Assembly: GCA_050734915.1 (NCBI GenBank)
Contig: JBOHUX010000082.1
Location: forward strand, 1-9,917
Reading direction: 5' to 3'
From: JBOHUX01 sp050734915
Lineage (GTDB): Bacteria; Chloroflexota; Dormibacteria; Dormibacterales; Dormibacteraceae
Length of the DNA stretch: 9,917 nucleotides
Shown here: positions 6,812 to 9,917 of the stretch, one piece after another
Position numbering within the stretch: position 1 is the first letter of the stretch
Layout: each line of letters opens with the position of its first letter
Translations under genes and position numbers: made by a program
Notes under the pieces: generated by a model
The model's database searches: none
Seen by the model: only the letters and a program-made list of their open reading frames with translations
What the model was told of the DNA's origin: nothing

Positions 6812-8863
6812 TTAGAACACGGTGGTGGGCGACCCCGTGGTGTCGGTGCTGCCGTAGGTGGTCTGCGCCGAGCCATAGGTCACCTTCTCGACCATGACCG
6901 GCTGGTCCGACCGGACGGTGATGCCCACGCGCCCGTTCTGGCCGGGTCCCGCGTCGGGATCGTTGAGGTTGATCGTGAAGCGGCTGTTGGCGCCCACCGT
7001 GAGGGCGCGGACGACGGCCCCCACCACGCCATGGTAGGTGACCGAGACGGCCGCCGGCACCGGCCCCGGGCTCTGGATGGTCAGATAGTCGTCCTCGCCC
7101 GGACCCGTGAAGGCCGCCGAGAAGGCGAACCCGGTCCCGAGCTGGGTGCCGCCGAGGGCGACGTCCGCGCCCTCCACCCAGCCGGCGCCCACGTCGCGGG
7201 CGACGTAGATGGGGCGTTCCGCGACGATGGGCAGATCCGAGCTGACCCGGGCCGACACCCCCACCAGGCCGGGTCCGACGCCGTAGATCGAGTCGAAGAC
7301 CGCCACTGTAGACCGTGAGAGTGGGGCCAAGCCGATGTCCCGCACCGTCAGGCGACCGGCCTGGTCCTGGTAGCGGAGCTCGACCGCGGCACGGGCGGAG
7401 TTGGGGTTCTCGAGGGTCAGGTACTCGTTGAAGCCGCCGAGGGTGGTTCCCTCGGCGAAGTACCAGGTGGAGGCGGGGCCATTGGCGCCGAAGGCGTCGT
7501 GGCCGTCCCTGATCGACCCCGAGCCCCAGCTGTATCCGTTCACGTACATCGGCCGTTCGGCGACGATCGGCGCCGAGGAGGTCACCCGCGCCGAGACCCC
7601 CATCTGGCCGCCGCCGACGCCCTCCGCGCGATCCGAGACCTGGACCGTGTGGCGGCTGAAGGGGGCGAGCACGAGGCGCTTGGTGATCGGGCTCCCGCGC
7701 TCGACGAAGTACTGGATGGTCACGTACGCCGTCCCGCCACCGGGGTTCTCCAGAGTCAGGAACTCGCTGAACCACGGCAGCGTGGACCCCTCGGCGAAAT
7801 CCCACTCGGTGGCGGGAGCGAGGACGCCGACCTTGTCGGTGGACCCGTGCCACCGGCCGGTGTCGAAGTTGAGCACGCGCTCCACCACCCCCGGACCCGG
7901 CAGCCTCACGCGGGCTGAGACCTCCCTTCCGGCACCGATGGCGCTGTTGACGTCGACGGCTGCCACGCGACCGGCCGTCAGGGGGACATAACTGGTGGCG
8001 AGATGGCCGCCCGCGGTGTAGTAGTCGATGGCGGCGGTGCCGCCCGTCGCCGGGCTGAACAGAAGCAGGCACTCGGCGAATCCGCTGCCCGTGTATCCCT
8101 CGGCGAAGTAGAACATCGAGGCGGGTCCGCCCGGCGGGGCGGCCGGCGAGGTGGTGCCGGCGTCGTGACACGCGCTCTGGCGGTCCCCCCCGCCGGCCGT
8201 GAGCGCGGCCAGGATCCGCTGGGCGATCATCTCGTGACCCAGCGCGTTGGGGTGGAAGTCGTCGGCGGCGCCGAAGGGAGTCGGCCATCCGGCCGGGCCG
8301 CGATCGGCGGGGTTGAGGTAGATCGAGGAGAGGTCCACGTAGATGTAGTGGTGCGCCCGGCATTCGGCCTCGATGACGCCGTTGTAGGCGCCGGCCCTCA
8401 GCCCGCGGCCGTTCCTCCGGTGGGGGTCCATCCAGGTGCTGAGGCAGACCGCCGAGGCCCAGGGTCCCGCCCCGCGGATCCTGGCCAGCAGCGACGAGTA
8501 GCTGGAGCGGAAGGAGTTGATCGGCGTCCGGTGGAAGTCGTTGGTCCCGATCTGGACCACCGCGATGTCGAGCGGACCGTTGATCGGCCATCTGCGGGTG
8601 TCGGCGGCGATCGCTCCGGGGGCGGCGTCCACATGCGGCTCGACGATGTAGCCGCGCCCCTGCATCATCGCGATCAGCTGCGAGGTGTAGGCCTGGTCGC
8701 CGCTGGGGGTGAGGAACCCGTCCGTGATGCTGGCACCGACGAAGAGAAGGCTCAGGGAGCCGTCGGCCACGGACGCCGCCGCCGGCGTGGCGCCGGTCAG
8801 GAGCAGCACGGCCCCAAGGACCGTGGCCGCCAGGCCGCCCCCCGCCCGGCTTCTCGTTCGCAT
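6812..8863 (-). CDS. secreted SGNH hydrolase with four C-terminal FAEG repeats
   Basis: From the ATG at 8861-8863 the protein has 683 residues. It opens with a Sec signal peptide: MRTRSR, a hydrophobic core (AATVLGAVLLLTG) and PAAAS, with likely cleavage near residue 30. An SGNH esterase domain follows (about 38-222), with block I VGASITDG (Ser45), block II glycine near 83, block III GTND (106-109) and block V DDFHPN (Asp201, His204), so the catalytic set is complete. After a Pro/Gly/Ala linker come four beta-rich repeats of about 85-90 residues (about 250-664). There is no LPXTG motif or C-terminal membrane helix, so it is probably released or held through the repeats. The ester substrate is unknown. 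The frame stays open upstream to a GTG at 9070, and an ATG at 8908 is an alternative start. I chose 8863 because it places the signal peptide at the N-terminus, although its GGGAG touches the ATG. Lhr starts 31 bases downstream. Confidence 0.88.
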   Translation of the reverse strand: MRTRSRAGGGLAATVLGAVLLLTGATPAAASVADGSLSLLFVGASITDGFLTPSGDQAYTSQLIAMMQGRGYIVEPHVDAAPGAIAADTRRWPINGPLDIAVVQIGTNDFHRTPINSFRSSYSSLLARIRGAGPWASAVCLSTWMDPHRRNGRGLRAGAYNGVIEAECRAHHYIYVDLSSIYLNPADRGPAGWPTPFGAADDFHPNALGHEMIAQRILAALTAGGGDRQSACHDAGTTSPAAPPGGPASMFYFAEGYTGSGFAECLLLFSPATGGTAAIDYYTAGGHLATSYVPLTAGRVAAVDVNSAIGAGREVSARVRLPGPGVVERVLNFDTGRWHGSTDKVGVLAPATEWDFAEGSTLPWFSEFLTLENPGGGTAYVTIQYFVERGSPITKRLVLAPFSRHTVQVSDRAEGVGGGQMGVSARVTSSAPIVAERPMYVNGYSWGSGSIRDGHDAFGANGPASTWYFAEGTTLGGFNEYLTLENPNSARAAVELRYQDQAGRLTVRDIGLAPLSRSTVAVFDSIYGVGPGLVGVSARVSSDLPIVAERPIYVARDVGAGWVEGADVALGGTQLGTGFAFSAAFTGPGEDDYLTIQSPGPVPAAVSVTYHGVVGAVVRALTVGANSRFTINLNDPDAGPGQNGRVGITVRSDQPVMVEKVTYGSAQTTYGSTDTTGSPTTVF
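6872..8116 (-). repeat. four tandem FAEG...AERP protein repeats
   Basis: The C-terminal 60% of the secreted hydrolase contains four copies of one domain, at about 8116-7865, 7807-7541, 7468-7202 and 7132-6872. Each opens with an aromatic-rich (F/W)xFAEG-type motif: MFYFAEG, EWDFAEG, TWYFAEG and a degenerate FSAAFTG. A segment such as EYLTLENP follows, and each copy closes with VSARV...IVAERPMYV or a variant (VVERVLNF, IVAERPIYV, VMVEKVTYG). The anchoring Phe residues (253, 356, 469 and 581 of the 683-residue form) are spaced 103, 113 and 112 residues apart. Copies 2 and 3 are the most alike, also in DNA; copies 1 and 4 have diverged. Similar domains are known to me from secreted proteins of high-GC bacteria, where they probably form beta-sandwiches. 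A binding or spacer role is inference. Confidence 0.85.
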
Positions 8864-8966
8864 CTCCCAATTGAGTAACGCAGCAAGAGCCCTTTCGTGG
8901 ACCGTCATTTCAGGGTCACCCGAAGACCGAACGAGGACACCCGCGGCCGCCCGAGTGCGATCGTCT

Positions 8967-8978
8967 TTACATCTGTAA
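8967..8978. promoter_or_regulatory. 12-bp palindrome upstream of the secreted hydrolase
   Basis: TTACA and TGTAA flank a two-base centre, giving a perfect inverted repeat about 105 bases upstream of the chosen start. It contains the TACAnnTGTA core used by BlaI/MecI and CopY type repressors, but short palindromes arise by chance and no regulator gene is nearby. It stands out as AT-rich in very GC-rich DNA. The rest of 8864-8990 shows no recognisable promoter hexamers and no riboswitch that I can support. Confidence 0.4.
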
Positions 8979-9010
8979 GCCTGCCGACCCGGCGGGGGCC
9001 GGCCCGCACC

Positions 9011-9254
9011 CGGCGCCCGGATCCGCTCGGGGGCGCGAATCTCCGGCACGAGCAGGAAGGCTAGGATCACGACACCGCCCCCGATGCCGGCCCCGAGCAG
9101 GGCGCGTCGCGATCGCGAGCCCGCTCGCCAGGTTGCCGGCGATCATGACCGTGCGGCGGTCGAGGCGGTCGCCGACAACTTTTCCGACCAGCAGCAGGAG
9201 GACCTGCGGGACCGTGGAGGCCACCCCCACCACGGACGGCGCGACACCGGCAGA
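9011..9254 (-). pseudogene. remnant of an MFS transporter gene
   Basis: Read on the minus strand, one frame from just after a TGA at 9255-9257 to about 9105 encodes a hydrophobic helix (SVVGVASTVPQVLLLLVG), then GDRLDRRTVMIAGNL and a second helix start. This matches helix 2, the motif-A loop (GxxxDRxxRR) and helix 3 of major facilitator transporters. At about 9105-9112 similarity moves to the next frame, which encodes another helix (GAGIGGGVVILAFLLVPE) followed by IRAPERIRAP, resembling the end of helix 6 and the central loop. Helix 1, helices 4-5 and the entire second half are missing, and no intact start exists. The best reading is a gene destroyed by deletions and a frameshift. The second frame runs without a stop into the hydrolase gene, which explains the artificially long open frame there. 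Confidence 0.55.
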
Positions 9255-9273
9255 TCACCTTGGCAGACGGGGC

Positions 9274-9288
9274 CCGGGCGCCGCCCGG
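9274..9288 (-). terminator. GC-rich hairpin after the small SGNH gene
   Basis: CCGGGC and GCCCGG form a perfect 6-bp stem around a three-base loop, starting 5 bases beyond the hydrolase stop codon. It has the position of a terminator but no T-run follows. In DNA this rich in G and C such stems are common, so support is modest. Confidence 0.35.
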
Positions 9289-9293
9289 CCGGC

Positions 9294-9899
9294 TCAGGTC
9301 CAGCGGGAGGCCAGGCGCTCCCAGATCACCTCCGCCCAGGCCGCGTACTGGCCGTCACCCGGGTGGAGCCCGTCCGCCGAGATCCAACCCAGCCCCGCCG
9401 GTGGCCGCCTGCTCACCTCGGTGATGTCCACATGGGCAAAGCCTCGCGCGCCCGCCTCCGCCTCGGCGATCCGGTTGATCTCCACCAGTCTGAGGCGGAT
9501 GGCGGCCGGATCGCCGAACCGGGCGGCGGCGGGCGCCACCGACCAGTCGGGAACGGACACCGCCACGACGTGTGCACCCGGCGGTCCCAGCCTCCGGACC
9601 GCGTCATAGATGAATCCAAGGCTGCTCCGGTAGGCCGTCGCGCTCCGGCCCCGGACGACGTCGTTGGCGCCGATCAGCACGCTCACCCGGTCGGGATGGA
9701 GGCCCTCCAGGAGGGGCAGTTCCTCGCGAATCAGGTCCTCGCTGGTGAAGCCGTCGACGGCCGGATTGGTGACCTCGACGCGATGCCCGGCGGCCGCGAG
9801 GCGCGCGGCGAGAAGGCTGGGGAAGGTCCGCCCGGGCCCGCTGGAGCCGGTCCCGATCGTGTAGGAGTCGCCCAGGGCGAGGTAGCGGAGCATCGCCAT
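9294..9899 (-). CDS. SGNH/GDSL-family hydrolase, single domain
   Basis: This compact 201-residue esterase/lipase-fold protein is nearly all catalytic domain. Block I is ALGDSYTIG with nucleophile Ser12, block II is the glycine of VDGFT (Gly50), block III is IGANDVVRG with Asn79, and block V is DGLHPGDGQY with Asp176 and His179, so all four blocks are intact. There is no signal peptide, so it probably acts in the cytoplasm on a small ester, acyl or acetyl substrate that the sequence does not reveal. The start at 9899 matches the usual position just before strand 1 (RYLALGDS); an ATG at 9893 would give a protein two residues shorter. The frame is open to the window edge and no clear ribosome site is visible, so an upstream start cannot be fully excluded. 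It differs from the neighbouring secreted enzyme in size, motifs and localisation. Confidence 0.92.
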   Translation of the reverse strand: MAMLRYLALGDSYTIGTGSSGPGRTFPSLLAARLAAAGHRVEVTNPAVDGFTSEDLIREELPLLEGLHPDRVSVLIGANDVVRGRSATAYRSSLGFIYDAVRRLGPPGAHVVAVSVPDWSVAPAAARFGDPAAIRLRLVEINRIAEAEAGARGFAHVDITEVSRRPPAGLGWISADGLHPGDGQYAAWAEVIWERLASRWT

Positions 9900-9917
9900 C
9901 GCTGAGGCAGAATGATG

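Noticed and set aside
6657..8870. Open frame of 737 codons on the minus strand in another frame of the secreted hydrolase
   Set aside because: Its product is Arg/Gly/Pro-rich and low in complexity, and it overlaps the start of lhr. The frame ending at 6812 has the signal peptide, SGNH blocks and repeats.
8864..8960. Possible riboswitch in the leader of the secreted hydrolase (a CGAAAGG stretch resembling part of a c-di-GMP class I motif)
   Set aside because: The other conserved parts of that riboswitch, such as the GGGCAAACC-like and GACGCAAAGCC-like segments, are not found, and no matching helices could be drawn.
8864..9070. N-terminal extension of the secreted hydrolase to a GTG at 9070
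   Set aside because: It would bury the signal peptide at residue 70, and its first residues (ILAFLLVPE) read as the last piece of the MFS remnant. It is kept only as an alternative start.
6812..9899. Recent tandem duplication of SGNH hydrolase genes
   Set aside because: The two proteins share only the general SGNH blocks. Block I (GAS against GDS), block III (GTND against GAND), length, localisation and accessory domains all differ.
1..9917. CRISPR array, insertion sequence or phage genes
   Set aside because: No spaced direct repeats, no transposase or integrase motifs and no terminal inverted repeats with target duplications were seen on either strand.

Overview
The window is high-GC bacterial DNA. 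A few hand-counted lines give about 55-62% GC in the ABC-transporter part on the left and about 68-82% in the helicase and hydrolase part on the right. A high-GC lineage such as Actinomycetota, Chloroflexota or Dormibacterota fits best: it has a full-length Lhr helicase, a DUF1048 plus DrrA/DrrB-type exporter operon, Sec-secreted proteins and FAEG-type beta repeats. I cannot decide between these phyla from this window.

Layout. Positions 1-2018 (+ strand) are the end of an operon: a 3'-terminal gene fragment, a small DUF1048 protein, an ABC ATPase of the DrrA type and an ABC-2 permease, with ATGA stop/start overlaps at the last two junctions. Positions 2019-2202 are a convergent intergenic stretch with several inverted repeats and a lower GC content. 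A tRNA-Pro(GGG) with an encoded CCA lies on the minus strand at 2203-2279. Positions 2365-6780 (minus) hold a very large Lhr-type DEAD/H helicase with the C-terminal extension. Only 31 bases upstream of it is a secreted SGNH hydrolase fused to four tandem repeats (6812-8863, minus). Between this gene and the next hydrolase, 8864-9293 contains no intact gene. It holds the eroded remnant of an MFS transporter and a 12-bp palindrome that may be an operator. A second, compact, probably cytoplasmic SGNH hydrolase occupies 9294-9899 (minus).

How the genes work together. The left operon is a self-contained efflux unit, probably for a hydrophobic drug or lipid. Lhr is a nucleic-acid repair or RNA:DNA unwinding motor with no obvious functional partner here. 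The secreted hydrolase may share a transcript with lhr because of the short gap, but no functional link is visible. The two SGNH enzymes have complete catalytic blocks but very different architectures, so they are not a recent tandem duplication. I found no CRISPR array, insertion sequence, phage gene or clear new defence system. The most unusual object is the SGNH-plus-four-repeat secreted protein; the rest is ordinary chromosomal content with one decayed gene.
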